The notes below the pieces were generated by a model that searched no databases, was not told the origin of the DNA, and saw only the letters and a list, made by a program, of their open reading frames with translations. A stretch of DNA of 53,887 nt from Dendronalium phyllosphericum CENA369 (GTDB lineage: Bacteria; Cyanobacteriota; Cyanobacteriia; Cyanobacteriales; Nostocaceae), in the NCBI RefSeq assembly GCF_016056275.1, contig NZ_JAECZA010000019.1, positions 3,099-56,985 on the forward strand, read 5' to 3'. The stretch's first letter is position 1. Each line of letters begins with the position of its first letter. Position numbers and translations under genes: made by a program. Of the stretch, positions 26,005-34,521 are shown in pieces.

Positions 26005-26880
26005 TCAAACTGCTAAATAGCGTCGTAAAAAACTTTCCAAGGTTTCCAATTTGAAGTTAAAAATTCTTTCTAAGTTAGCTGTCTCCTCTTTTGTGCAGAA
26101 AAACTCATTAGATAACAATGTACGATAGGTTCCCAAAGCTTTTTGTGTTTTGGGATTAAATAAACCAAGGGCGCTGCGTAAGCCATCAACAACAAATAGT
26201 GGTGAGTTAATTACTATTGGTTCTTTGCTAAAGACGCGACTAAAAATCCGGGGAATATCCTCACGCAATAAAATCTCCGGGCCTCCAACTGATAATATTT
26301 GGTTACGAGCGCCTTCTACTGTCACTGAATCCACCACTATCCTTGCTAAGTCATCTGTACTCACAATTGAGGTACGGTTTTTGGGATCGCCCACGAGTAG
26401 ATACAATCCCGTTTCACGAAACCGTTCTGCCAAAGGCAGTAAGTTAGATGCTAATCCAGCTGGGCGTAAAATTGTGTAATTCAAGCCACTAGCTTGTAGA
26501 TATTGCTCTACCGCTCGTTTGGCTTTGAAAACGGGTGCATCTTCATACCCTCGGTCAGCTCCTAAGACGGAAATAAATACGAAATGTTGTACTCCGTTAG
26601 CTTTTGCTTGTTCAATAAGTTCAATGTTGGCGCGGTAGTCTAAGGATAGAGCATCGCCATCAGAACCGTGAGCGCTGATAATATATTGAACGCCTTGACA
26701 AGCTTTCTCGATATCTTTTTCTGAACGTAAATCACCAATGAAGATATCTGCCCCTCTGTGTTCTAACTCGCTGTAAGACGAGGTGAGGCGGACAAAAGTC
26801 CGCACTGACTTTTCCTGTTGGCGTAGGAGTCGCACAACTCGGCGACCAATTCCTCCTGTGGCTCCAGTTACCAGAAACAT
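26005..26880 (-). CDS. NAD(P)-binding atypical SDR (NmrA/Ycf39-like)
   Basis: A 291-residue Rossmann protein starting MFLVTGATGGIGRRVV, with the NADP glycine motif GATGGIG at 6-12. The classical SDR Tyr-x3-Lys active site is not obvious (FKAKRAVEQYL stands near it), which fits the atypical SDR group that binds cofactor and often acts in assembly or sensing. Further motifs are DLRSEKDIEKACQGV and YTILRPAGLASNLLP. Similar cyanobacterial proteins relate to Ycf39, a photosystem II assembly factor, but this one is not clearly Ycf39 itself. It has repeat DNA on both sides and no operon partner. Confidence 0.85.
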   Translation of the reverse strand: MFLVTGATGGIGRRVVRLLRQQEKSVRTFVRLTSSYSELEHRGADIFIGDLRSEKDIEKACQGVQYIISAHGSDGDALSLDYRANIELIEQAKANGVQHFVFISVLGADRGYEDAPVFKAKRAVEQYLQASGLNYTILRPAGLASNLLPLAERFRETGLYLLVGDPKNRTSIVSTDDLARIVVDSVTVEGARNQILSVGGPEILLREDIPRIFSRVFSKEPIVINSPLFVVDGLRSALGLFNPKTQKALGTYRTLLSNEFFCTKEETANLERIFNFKLETLESFLRRYLAV

Positions 26881-26883
26881 AAT

Positions 26884-27027
26884 AATTAGGGATTAGGGAT
26901 TAGGGATTAGGGATAGGGATTGGGGATTAGGGATTAGGTATTGGGTATTAGAATATTGGGAAATTTCGTTCTCACTTCCCAGTTCCCAGTCCCTAGTCCC
27001 CAGTCGCCAATCCCCAGTATCTAATCT
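26884..27027. repeat. paired heptamer repeats
   Basis: Five copies of TTAGGGA-type words, then TTGGGGATTAGG, followed after an AT-rich gap by CCCAGTCCCTAGTCCCCAGTC. A large stem is possible. Same class as at window start. Confidence 0.8.
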
Positions 27028-27040
27028 AAAATTTTCAATC

Positions 27041-27829
27041 TCAAATTTCAAATTCGACAATTACGGGCGTGTGATCGCTGGGTTGAGTCAATTTTCTGGG
27101 TGTGACATCTATAATGCAACTTTTAGCACGCTCGTACAGCACTGGCGTGAGATAGTGATGATCGATTCGCCAACCGAGGTTGCGCCGGAAGGCGGCAGCG
27201 CGATAGTCCCACCAACTGTAATATCCGCCTTCAGTGGTGAATTTCCGAAAAGCATCGGCAAATCCTAGTTCTAGAATATCTCTTAAGGCTTGCCGCTCTG
27301 GTTTAGATGCCATAATGTGATTTTCTGGATTCACTTTTTCGTGAATATCTTTGTCTTCTAAGGCGATGTTGAAGTCGCCGCAGACACAGATGGCAGTTTG
27401 TGACAATAAAAGCGATCGTAAATACTCTTGCAGTACTGTCAACCAACGCAGCTTAAATTCGTATTTTTCGCTTCCGACTGCCGCCCCATTTGGTACATAA
27501 AGATTCACAATCCGAATATTATCAATTACGCCTGTAATTACCCGTTTTTGCTCGTTCCATTCTGGATCGAGATTTGGCAAAATTGCTGTGAAACCAGTAG
27601 TAACATCTACCAACGGTTGGCGACTGATTAAGGCTACACCGTTATAAGCCTTTTGTCCCGATAAATAAACGTGATAACCCAGCTTTTCAAAAGGCGATCG
27701 CGGAAAATCAGTATCTACAACTTTTGTTTCTTGCAAACAAAGTACATCAACGGCATTTTGACTTAACCAATCAATAACCTGTTCTAGACGAGTGCGAATC
27801 GAATTAACATTCCAAGTAGCAATTTTCAT
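27041..27829 (-). CDS. xth: exodeoxyribonuclease III (AP endonuclease)
   Basis: A 262-residue base-excision-repair enzyme that cleaves at abasic sites and degrades 3' ends. It shows the whole endonuclease/exonuclease/phosphatase fold: MKIATWNVNSIRTRL, the metal-binding Glu in LCLQETKV, GDFNIALEDKDI with the catalytic Asp and Asn, WRIDHHYLTP and the terminal SDHTPVIVEFEI. Length matches bacterial XthA. Start ATG at 27829. Confidence 0.95.
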   Translation of the reverse strand: MKIATWNVNSIRTRLEQVIDWLSQNAVDVLCLQETKVVDTDFPRSPFEKLGYHVYLSGQKAYNGVALISRQPLVDVTTGFTAILPNLDPEWNEQKRVITGVIDNIRIVNLYVPNGAAVGSEKYEFKLRWLTVLQEYLRSLLLSQTAICVCGDFNIALEDKDIHEKVNPENHIMASKPERQALRDILELGFADAFRKFTTEGGYYSWWDYRAAAFRRNLGWRIDHHYLTPVLYERAKSCIIDVTPRKLTQPSDHTPVIVEFEI

Positions 27830-28284
27830 TAGTTAATTGTTAGTAGTCCAAATAAATAAGCTATTTAAAATTTTTAAATTTTAGAATTATTTAAGATTGT
27901 TCGTTCGATGCTTTTTTACCGTCTTTTTTCCTAATTTAACGTTCTCAATAATTGATCCCAGCTAGATTTTTAGTAGTTTTAGCTACAAAATTTTTAATTT
28001 GTCAGTTATGCTACAAAACATTTTACAGGTTTATGATCCCCAAGGTAGATGAAACCAATGAAACGTAGGCTATATTTTAAAAGTGTAGTTGCTATGCGAC
28101 TATTGCGAAACGTCTAAAATTTTATTGCTAGTGGTTAGCACTACGGTAAACCGATATTGCACTCTTAGGAGTCATTTAGGTTAATTTAAATGTCAAAAGA
28201 GTGAGTACAAATGCTTTGTCCTCTTAAGATAATATTCAATCTTAAATTTGAGGATAATTCTATTGGCTGAACCAAAACAATTGT
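27830..28284. other. spacer between divergent xth and glycosyltransferase
   Basis: 455 bp, AT-rich, with no frame over 40 codons that looks coding. It must hold both divergent promoters; I could not identify them with certainty. No repeat of the classes seen elsewhere. Confidence 0.5.
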
Positions 28285-29352
28285 ATGAAAATCGCTCAAG
28301 TTGCCCCCTTATGGGAACGAGTTCCACCTCTTAGTTATGGAGGAATTGAACTGGTAGTGAGTCGCTTGACCGATGAACTAGTTCGTCGCGGTCATGAGGT
28401 AACTTTATTTGCCTCTGGCGATTCTCAAACCTTGGCTCATTTAGAAGCAGTTTATCCGCGTGCATTGCGCTTAGACGAAAACGTTCGAGAGTATGCAGCG
28501 TATGAAACACTAGAACTCAGCCAAGTTTACCAACAAGCTGCGGAATTCGATATTATCCATTCTCATGTAGGGATTGCGGCATTACCTTTGGCGAGTTTGG
28601 TATCAACTCCGACAGTACATACTCTGCACGGCAATTTTACAAAAGATAACCGTTACGTATTTAGCCACCATCAAAAACAATCATACGTCAGCATTAGTAA
28701 CGCCCAGCGGCAAATTAATTTAAACTACGTTGGCACAGTTTATAACGGAATTGAGCTAGCAGATTATCCATTTGAGCTTCAACCAAAAGAACCGCCATAC
28801 TTAGCATTTTTAGGACGCTTTTCCCCAGAAAAGGGGCCACAACATGCGATCGCCATTGCTAAACAGACTGGCTGGCGCTTGAAAATGGCAGGAAAAGTTG
28901 ATACAGCAGACTCGAAGTTTTTTCAACAAGAGATTGCCCCCCACATTGATGGTCAGCAAATTGAATATTTAGGCGAAATCAACAATGCCAAAAAAGCTGA
29001 ACTTCTGGGCAATGCTGCAATAACTCTCTTTCCTATTAACTGGCAAGAACCTTTTGGTTTGGTGATGATTGAATCAATGGCAACTGGTACGCCAGTAATA
29101 GCCATGAATTTCGGTTCTGTGCCAGAAGTGATTGTTCGTGGCGAAACAGGTTTTGTCTGTCAAAGCTATGAAGAAATGGCGGCAATGATTCCTGCTGCTT
29201 TGAAACTCAATCGGCAAACCTGTCGAGAATATGTACAAAACAAATTTAGCCTTAACCAAATGGTTAGCAATTATGAAGCGGTTTACGAGCAAATTCTCAA
29301 AAATCGCATTAATTTAAACGGTTACATTCATACCGCTCAAATCCGGCTTTAA
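28285..29352 (+). CDS. glycosyltransferase family 4 (GT-B fold)
   Basis: A 355-residue cytoplasmic transferase that moves a sugar from a nucleotide sugar to an unknown acceptor. Beginning MKIAQVAPLWERVPPLSYGGIE with the glycine-rich N-terminal loop; donor-binding C-terminal domain has LGRFSPEKGPQHAI and the EX7E motif EPFGLVMIE followed by SMATGTPVIA. All are features of GT4. The donor cannot be determined. A small zinc-ribbon gene follows 54 bp later with its own ribosome site and could be co-transcribed. Confidence 0.9.
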   Translation: MKIAQVAPLWERVPPLSYGGIELVVSRLTDELVRRGHEVTLFASGDSQTLAHLEAVYPRALRLDENVREYAAYETLELSQVYQQAAEFDIIHSHVGIAALPLASLVSTPTVHTLHGNFTKDNRYVFSHHQKQSYVSISNAQRQINLNYVGTVYNGIELADYPFELQPKEPPYLAFLGRFSPEKGPQHAIAIAKQTGWRLKMAGKVDTADSKFFQQEIAPHIDGQQIEYLGEINNAKKAELLGNAAITLFPINWQEPFGLVMIESMATGTPVIAMNFGSVPEVIVRGETGFVCQSYEEMAAMIPAALKLNRQTCREYVQNKFSLNQMVSNYEAVYEQILKNRINLNGYIHTAQIRL

Positions 29353-29406
29353 TTAACAAATTTTTTTCTGTCTTAAACAATAATCTTTTTCAGGGAGGAA
29401 ATCAGT

Positions 29407-29592
29407 ATGAGTATGAGAGCCAACAATTGCCCGTGTTGCGGTGGTTCCCTCCTGCGTCATGTTCGTCATGGTGAACTGTATTGGTTTTGTCTGTCTTGCA
29501 GACAAGAAGTACCACTTTTAACTGTCAATCGCTTACCTAATGTGGAAACCCGAAATACAGGAGTTCTTCCCCAGTCAACGGTGAATAGCTAA
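29407..29592 (+). CDS. small zinc-ribbon protein
   Basis: A 61-residue protein with two Cys pairs, CPCCGG (residues 8-13) and CLSC (about 28-31), spaced as a zinc ribbon: CPCCGGSLLRHVRHGELYWFCLSC. The tail is polar and probably disordered. A good ribosome site GGGAGG lies 9 nt before the ATG. Similar tiny proteins are widespread in Nostocales, function unknown. Confidence 0.8.
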   Translation: MSMRANNCPCCGGSLLRHVRHGELYWFCLSCRQEVPLLTVNRLPNVETRNTGVLPQSTVNS

Positions 29593-29748
29593 ATTGTCCC
29601 TAAACTGATGAAGGCGTAAGCAGTTTTGGCTCTAAACTCAAAACTAAGAGATTTCCAAATCATTGGAACTGATGAGTGTGAATAATTAACAACTTGAAGC
29701 AGTTGTTTTTATTTCTTAGAGTTCCTCAGTTTAGTTTTTATTATTTGC

Positions 29749-29777
29749 AGCTCTACCTGATAGAATCAGGTGGAGCT
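29749..29777. repeat. stem-loop upstream of the dehydrogenase
   Basis: AGCTCTACCTGAT pairs with ATCAGGTGGAGCT around a 3-nt loop, with one mismatch. It ends 21 bp before the GTG start at 29799 and could lie in the 5' leader or end the preceding transcript; no T-run follows. Confidence 0.45.
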
Positions 29778-29798
29778 AATTAATTTAGGTCGAAAGCT

Positions 29799-30821
29799 GT
29801 GTTAGCAGCATTGCTTTATGGTCGAGAAGATTTACGCCTAGAATATGTAGCCGATCCTACTCCCGTAACTGGCGAAGTAGTTATTCAAGTGGGGGCAGCT
29901 ACAACTTGTGGTACAGATTTGAAAGTCTGGCGGCGTGGTGGTCATGCGAAGATGCTGAAACCGCCAACGCTATTTGGTCATGAGGCAGCAGGACAAATTG
30001 TAGCTTTAGGTGCAGGCGTTACAGGTTGGCAAATAGGCGATCGCGTCGTCGCAAATAATTCAGCCCCATGCTACCATTGCTTTTTTTGTCAGCGCCAAGA
30101 ATATTCACTGTGTCCAAATCTGACATGGAATAACGGCACTTTTGCCGAATACCTGAAAATTCCCGCAGCAATAGTACAGCATAATTTGTTGCGAATTCCC
30201 GATGAATTGCCCTTTGAATTGGCAGCGATGACGGAACCTTTAGCTTGTGTGTTGCATGGGGTAGCGCGTTCCAACGTTAAACCCAAAGATAAAGTAGTCG
30301 TGTTAGGAGATGGGGCGATTGGGCTGATGTTTGTGGCTACTTTGGTAAATACTGCTGAAGTATTGCTGTGGGGAGGTAGCGATCGCAGACTAGAAATTGC
30401 CAAGAAACTCGGTGCATCCCAGACCTTTAATTATCATCAAGTCTCAGATATTCCCGGTACAGTAAAAGAACTTACCCAAGGTTGGGGTGCAGATGTCGTA
30501 ATTGAAGCAACTGGTGTGCCTAGCGTTTGGGAAACTGCGATCGCAACTGCCCGTCCTGGTGCTACCGTCAATTTATTTGGTGGCTGTCCGAGAGATACGG
30601 CTATTACAGTCAACACAGAACAGCTACATTACAGCGAACTTACCCTCAAAGGTGTGTTTCACAATACACCGGAGTATGTGCGGGCTGCACTTGCACTCAT
30701 AGCTAGTCGTAAAATACCTTTTGAATTACTCATCACCGAACAGCGACCTTTGAAAGATTTGGAACAGGTATTTTGTGATATGAAAGCGCGGAAAGTAATT
30801 AAGGTAGCGCTGATTCCTTAA
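29799..30821 (+). CDS. zinc-dependent alcohol/polyol dehydrogenase (MDR superfamily)
   Basis: A 340-residue medium-chain dehydrogenase. Catalytic zinc residues are the Cys in TTCGTDLKV and the His-Glu in GHEAAG; the structural zinc loop is CYHCFFCQRQEYSLC. The NAD-binding motif is VLGDGAIGLM and MTEPLACVLHG is the usual block before it. It most resembles the threonine/sorbitol dehydrogenase subgroup, but the substrate cannot be read from the sequence. Start is GTG at 29799, since upstream in-frame ATG is absent. Confidence 0.9.
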   Translation: MLAALLYGREDLRLEYVADPTPVTGEVVIQVGAATTCGTDLKVWRRGGHAKMLKPPTLFGHEAAGQIVALGAGVTGWQIGDRVVANNSAPCYHCFFCQRQEYSLCPNLTWNNGTFAEYLKIPAAIVQHNLLRIPDELPFELAAMTEPLACVLHGVARSNVKPKDKVVVLGDGAIGLMFVATLVNTAEVLLWGGSDRRLEIAKKLGASQTFNYHQVSDIPGTVKELTQGWGADVVIEATGVPSVWETAIATARPGATVNLFGGCPRDTAITVNTEQLHYSELTLKGVFHNTPEYVRAALALIASRKIPFELLITEQRPLKDLEQVFCDMKARKVIKVALIP

Positions 30822-30834
30822 TTCCTATGTTTTA

Positions 30835-31005
30835 TCAATTAACCGAATATTTATACAGTGATTTTGCTTCTTCATTATGCATTGTTGCATCAAAACCAAA
30901 GTTTAGAATTATATAGGTATCGCCAATTTGGATAGCCTCATTCGCGTATGTTTGAGCAGCTTCACCATGCTGCTTAATTAGTTTTTCCAATTCTTCAGGA
31001 GACAT
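30835..31005 (-). CDS. 56-residue protein downstream of an orphan ParD antitoxin
   Basis: A short frame beginning MSPEELEKLIKQHGEAAQTY and ending EEAKSLYKYSVN. It lies 27 bp after the ParD-like gene on the same strand, in the place where a ParE toxin would be expected, but at 56 residues it is too short and lacks ParE features. It is acidic at the ends, with a central IGDTYIILNFGF strand. It may be a genuine partner, a remnant or an unrelated small gene. No family recognised. Confidence 0.5.
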   Translation of the reverse strand: MSPEELEKLIKQHGEAAQTYANEAIQIGDTYIILNFGFDATMHNEEAKSLYKYSVN

Positions 31006-31032
31006 ATCTACAACTTAGAACGATACGAAACA

Positions 31033-31302
31033 CTAACAGAAATAAGCCTGTTTTGCTTTCTTCAACTTTGTTAAAAGCTGATTAATAAAAGTTTCACCAT
31101 CAATTCTCTCTCCCTTTTCTAGTGATGCTATCCCTTCATCAATCTTGGTGCGAGTTTCTTCAAGCCATCCTTGATAACTACGAGTCTCTTCTTCTAAAAG
31201 ACGCAATGCAGTTTGAATTACTTCATCAACGCTGTTAAATTTACCTGTTGCTAGTAAAATTTGAATGATTTGTTCTTGCTCTGGACTTAATGTAATACTC
31301 AT
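31033..31302 (-). CDS. ParD-family antitoxin
   Basis: An 89-residue protein with the ribbon-helix-helix start MSITLSPEQEQIIQILLATGKFNSVDEVIQTALRLLEEE typical of ParD/CopG antitoxins, followed by a charged helix (WLEETRTKIDEGIASLEKGERIDGE) that would bind the toxin. No ParE toxin gene is found on either side within the window, so it is an orphan antitoxin or its partner is the unknown 56-aa protein downstream. Confidence 0.85.
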   Translation of the reverse strand: MSITLSPEQEQIIQILLATGKFNSVDEVIQTALRLLEEETRSYQGWLEETRTKIDEGIASLEKGERIDGETFINQLLTKLKKAKQAYFC

Positions 31303-31441
31303 AACTATTCTATTTCTTCACTTTTTCTATAAAGGGCTTAAATTGAGTGTACCAACAATGAAATAATCTTCCTGTAAAACGGGAAAACTATGATTACCCC
31401 CTGCTAATTGGGGAATTTTCATCTAAGTCCCGTATAGGAAA

Positions 31442-32053
31442 ATGCTAAAAAAATCTCTGGTTAATCGTTTGATTTTGCCTTTTTCTTTAATTCCTTGGCT
31501 GTGCGTAGGAATGATTTTTGATTCTAAAGCTAATGCTTTACCAGGACAAAGTACAGAAGAAGTCGGTACTTGGATGAAAGCCCATCCCACGCTACGCCCT
31601 GGAAATGGAGAACAATTGTATGTGCAAAAGAGCGATACAGCTGCACAACGATTCACTTTTCAAGCTTCGGTGTTGCCTCCTGGAAAAGTGGAATTTACCA
31701 AAAACCGGAGTACAATTCGCTACGAGCGCCTTGCTATGTACGATGCTATTAACGGGATGTCATTTCAACGGCTGCAAGAATCCTTACGGATAATTTATGG
31801 ATTGGATATTTATCAAGACTTTAATCGCGCTCAGGTCGTGTATGAGTACCCTAACCAAAGTGCGATCGACTCAGCTCGTCTTGCCAAAACTCCAATTAGG
31901 GAAGCTTTAAAGGGTGAATTACGAGTAGGCGATCGCTATGCCTATTGGGTAGAAATTGCCCAACCCCGTGGAGGTAAAGCCTTCACCGGACAAATGACAG
32001 TTTTTCTGAAAACTGATGTAGATAAATTGGAAACTGAACTGCGAACTCGTTAA
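31442..32053 (+). CDS. secreted conserved cyanobacterial protein, function unknown
   Basis: 203 residues with an N-terminal signal peptide (MLKKSLVNRLILPFSLIPWLC..., likely cleavage near SKANA-LPG at about 33). The mature part contains GTWMKAHPTLRPGNGEQLYV, IRYERLAMYDAINGMSFQRL and RVGDRYAYWVEIAQPRGGKAFTGQMTVFLK. No known enzymatic motif is visible. It probably acts in the periplasm or thylakoid lumen. The promoter region is shared divergently with the ParD gene. Confidence 0.75.
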   Translation: MLKKSLVNRLILPFSLIPWLCVGMIFDSKANALPGQSTEEVGTWMKAHPTLRPGNGEQLYVQKSDTAAQRFTFQASVLPPGKVEFTKNRSTIRYERLAMYDAINGMSFQRLQESLRIIYGLDIYQDFNRAQVVYEYPNQSAIDSARLAKTPIREALKGELRVGDRYAYWVEIAQPRGGKAFTGQMTVFLKTDVDKLETELRTR

Positions 32054-32103
32054 CAGGATGAAGGTTAAAGCTGAATTTTTAAACATTTTATACTTCAGCT
32101 TTA

Positions 32104-32472
32104 CTAGTGTCCTCCTAAACCTCCAATTTGTGGAGTTTGCCACACACCAGAAAAGATACATTCTGTGGCTAGGGAAATTCTCAGCAAATCTTCCTTGAGT
32201 AGGGGCGGCCAATCAATCCCAACTTTACGCCCCGCTACAAATATCTGTGGAGCTTTAACGCCTAACTGGTAAAGGGCAAAAGCTAGTTCTCTATCTAGAT
32301 TTGAGGCATCTTTAAGAGCTTCAAACACTACTTTTAGTGCTAACAAAATCGAAGTAATCTGACCTGGCACTGGTGGCTTTCCCTGTTTCATCCGCATCAA
32401 CAAGGCATCTGGGTTTTCTTCGTTTGTTGTTGTCTGTGATACTAGGAGTTTGCGAGCTGTTTCGTAATTCAT
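32104..32472 (-). CDS. conserved cyanobacterial protein, function unknown
   Basis: 122 residues, no signal peptide. Motifs include NPDALLMRMKQGKPPVPGQI, LLALKVVFEALKDASNLDRELAFALYQLGV and VGIDWPPLLKEDLLRISLA. Helical and soluble. I recognise the sequence as of a type shared by many filamentous cyanobacteria, but no function is known to me. It converges with the secreted protein gene, with 50 bp between. Confidence 0.7.
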   Translation of the reverse strand: MNYETARKLLVSQTTTNEENPDALLMRMKQGKPPVPGQITSILLALKVVFEALKDASNLDRELAFALYQLGVKAPQIFVAGRKVGIDWPPLLKEDLLRISLATECIFSGVWQTPQIGGLGGH

Positions 32473-32643
32473 TTATCCAGAATAGCGTAAGTTTTAGCAC
32501 ATTATTAATACTTGTTTGTACCTATCTTTAGCTATCTGCAAGAAAGGAAAAATACCTCTCCTACTGCTAACTCCCAAAATGCGATGTCTAGTAACAAATC
32601 GCCACGCGTCTACGCATCCTGTAAGGCTAGTGTAAATATACCC

Positions 32644-34164
32644 TCATAGTTTCAATTCTGCTTCAATTTGCCGAACTACTGTTAGCGCTGAATAACTCAC
32701 CCCAGCCGTACCTTCGCCTGGATGAGTGGAGTCCCCAACTAACCATAAATGGTTAATAGGTGTGCGATTGGCAAAACCAAAAGGGCCAAAGGTGGGTATT
32801 CTTTGACCGATGCCACCAACTATACCGCGATCGCGGGCTGTGAAACGAGCAAAGGTGCGGGGTGTGGCAGCTTCTTGATAAACAATCGTTTCTGGTTTGA
32901 GATAAAAGTATTGGGCAAGACGAGCGATCGCTTCTTCGGTATACTTTTGTTTTAGTCCTTCATAATCTTGAGTCCGCCACCACTGTGTCGGGTCTACAAA
33001 TGAAGAAGCGATAATTGTAGCTTTTCCATCTGGGGCGCGACCATCTCCAGGATGGCTGACAGAGACGAACAAGGAATTATTCTCGCCAATTGGGCCGTTA
33101 GCATTGTACATAAATTGCAGATGGGGAGGACATTCAGGCGGTATGGCACTAGCATCTACGCCCAAATAGACGACGAACGCCCCTGATGCTGGAGGCAGTT
33201 TTTCGACTCTGTGTTTATAACCAGATGGAACCTTGTCGCCCAATAGTTGCACTAAATTTTGCACGGTGACATTAGCAACTACACGGTCGGCGGCTTCTGT
33301 CCAGACTTCGCCAGTTTTTTGGTTTCTGATGACAACAGCAGTAGCTTTGCCATTTTCTACTTGGATATGTTCTACGGTATGGCGCATCAACAACTTACCA
33401 CCATCTCTTTCTAAGGCTTGGACAAGGCGATCGCTTAGTACTTGCATACTACCTTGGAGGTGAAACAATCCTTGGGGTAATTGGGATACACTCAAGGCTG
33501 TTGCAGCATAAAGTAATGCTGTTTCTTCAGCATTCACCTGGGAATACAACTTCAATTGCAAATCCAAAAAGGTTCTTAGGCGTTGGTCATTTCCCAGTCC
33601 GTATAACCGTAAAGCATCCCCTACTGTAAATAAAGTGAAGGGTGCAGTAATCAATGTACTGGGACGCACTGCTTGAACTAGCTGCCATAAATCCCAGAAA
33701 TTACGTGGCGGTAATACAGGGTCGCGTCCTTGAAATTCCCAACTGGCATTAAACAAAGTTGCCATCAATTGCCAGAAGGGTTCGCTACCAGGAAACTGTT
33801 TTTGTCGTTCCTCTTGCCATTTCTGTTGGTCGCGCCAGACATTAATAGGTGTCTTCTCACCAGGAAGATATACTGCACAAGCAGGGTCGCAAGGCGTTGC
33901 TTCTGGTAAATCTATTTCCAGTTCGGAAAATATCCGGTGATGAATTCCCTCAGGCTCTAACCCTGCTACTTGGGTCGCTCCCACATCAAAGGTAAATCCT
34001 TGGCGTTTGAAGGTAGAAGCACAGCCTCCCGGTACAATGGCTTGGTCTAGAACTAAGACGCTGTAATCTTTGCGAGCTAATAATGCCCCAGCAGTCAGTC
34101 CGCCTATTCCTGCACCAATGACAATGACGCGGGGTTGACTTTTGTCAATAAAGACGTTAGACAT
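32644..34164 (-). CDS. crtD: carotenoid C-3',4' desaturase, CrtD-like
   Basis: A 506-residue FAD-dependent phytoene-desaturase-family enzyme. The dinucleotide-binding motif VIGAGIGGLTAGALLA is at 15-30, followed by LDQAIVPGGCASTF and RQGFTFDVGATQ. The C-terminal carotenoid-oxidoreductase block reads LWLVGDSTHPGEGTAGVSYSAL. Sequence and length fit the cyanobacterial CrtD group that works in myxol glycoside (myxoxanthophyll) synthesis, and fit CrtH or CrtO less well. It stands alone, with no other carotenoid genes close by. Confidence 0.83.
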   Translation of the reverse strand: MSNVFIDKSQPRVIVIGAGIGGLTAGALLARKDYSVLVLDQAIVPGGCASTFKRQGFTFDVGATQVAGLEPEGIHHRIFSELEIDLPEATPCDPACAVYLPGEKTPINVWRDQQKWQEERQKQFPGSEPFWQLMATLFNASWEFQGRDPVLPPRNFWDLWQLVQAVRPSTLITAPFTLFTVGDALRLYGLGNDQRLRTFLDLQLKLYSQVNAEETALLYAATALSVSQLPQGLFHLQGSMQVLSDRLVQALERDGGKLLMRHTVEHIQVENGKATAVVIRNQKTGEVWTEAADRVVANVTVQNLVQLLGDKVPSGYKHRVEKLPPASGAFVVYLGVDASAIPPECPPHLQFMYNANGPIGENNSLFVSVSHPGDGRAPDGKATIIASSFVDPTQWWRTQDYEGLKQKYTEEAIARLAQYFYLKPETIVYQEAATPRTFARFTARDRGIVGGIGQRIPTFGPFGFANRTPINHLWLVGDSTHPGEGTAGVSYSALTVVRQIEAELKL

Positions 34165-34267
34165 TGATATTTATATTTACAAATTTTAATATTACTATTC
34201 ATAATTTTATCGGGTAATGGCTGTGAAAAGCTAGTTTGCAGGCGGTGTCCCTACTGAATTGACATGA

Positions 34268-34500
34268 ATTGAGTTCTGAAGGCAAAGGTTGAGGTTTTGA
34301 AGTCGAAATTTCGAGTTCAGAGGCTCAACAATGCTGTTCTGAAGATGAAACTTCGAGTTCAAAAGGGGAAGTTTCGAGCTTTTTGCTTGAATGTTGTCGT
34401 TCTCAGGTCGAAACTTCGTGTTCTGAAGTGCAACTTTTGAGTTCTGAGGTTAAAAGTTGAGGCTTTGATGGTGAATGATGGTGTTCGGAAGGCGATCGCT
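34268..34500. repeat. array of degenerate about 21-bp repeats, left flank of the STAND-CHAT gene
   Basis: About eleven units of 19-23 bp with the loose pattern GAGTTCTGAAG-(2-4)-GAAACTTC. Examples: GTTCTGAAGATGAAACTTC, GAGTTCAAAAGGGGAAGTTTC, GTTCTCAGGTCGAAACTTC. The same family, same orientation, flanks the other end of the gene at 38833-39023 (shared word CGAGCTTTTT[AG]CT). No open frame is suggested. Fills most of the 357-bp gap between crtD and the CHAT gene. Confidence 0.7.
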
Positions 34501-34521
34501 CATTACCAGAAAGTTATTAAG

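Noticed and set aside
32644-34164. Assignment as CrtH (carotene isomerase) or CrtO (ketolase)
   Set aside because: N-terminal block PGGCASTFKRQGFTFDVGATQ and length fit CrtD better than either, although only a phylogeny would settle it.
34268-34500. CRISPR array
   Set aside because: Units are degenerate and contiguous, with no constant repeat alternating with unique spacers, and no cas genes are near.
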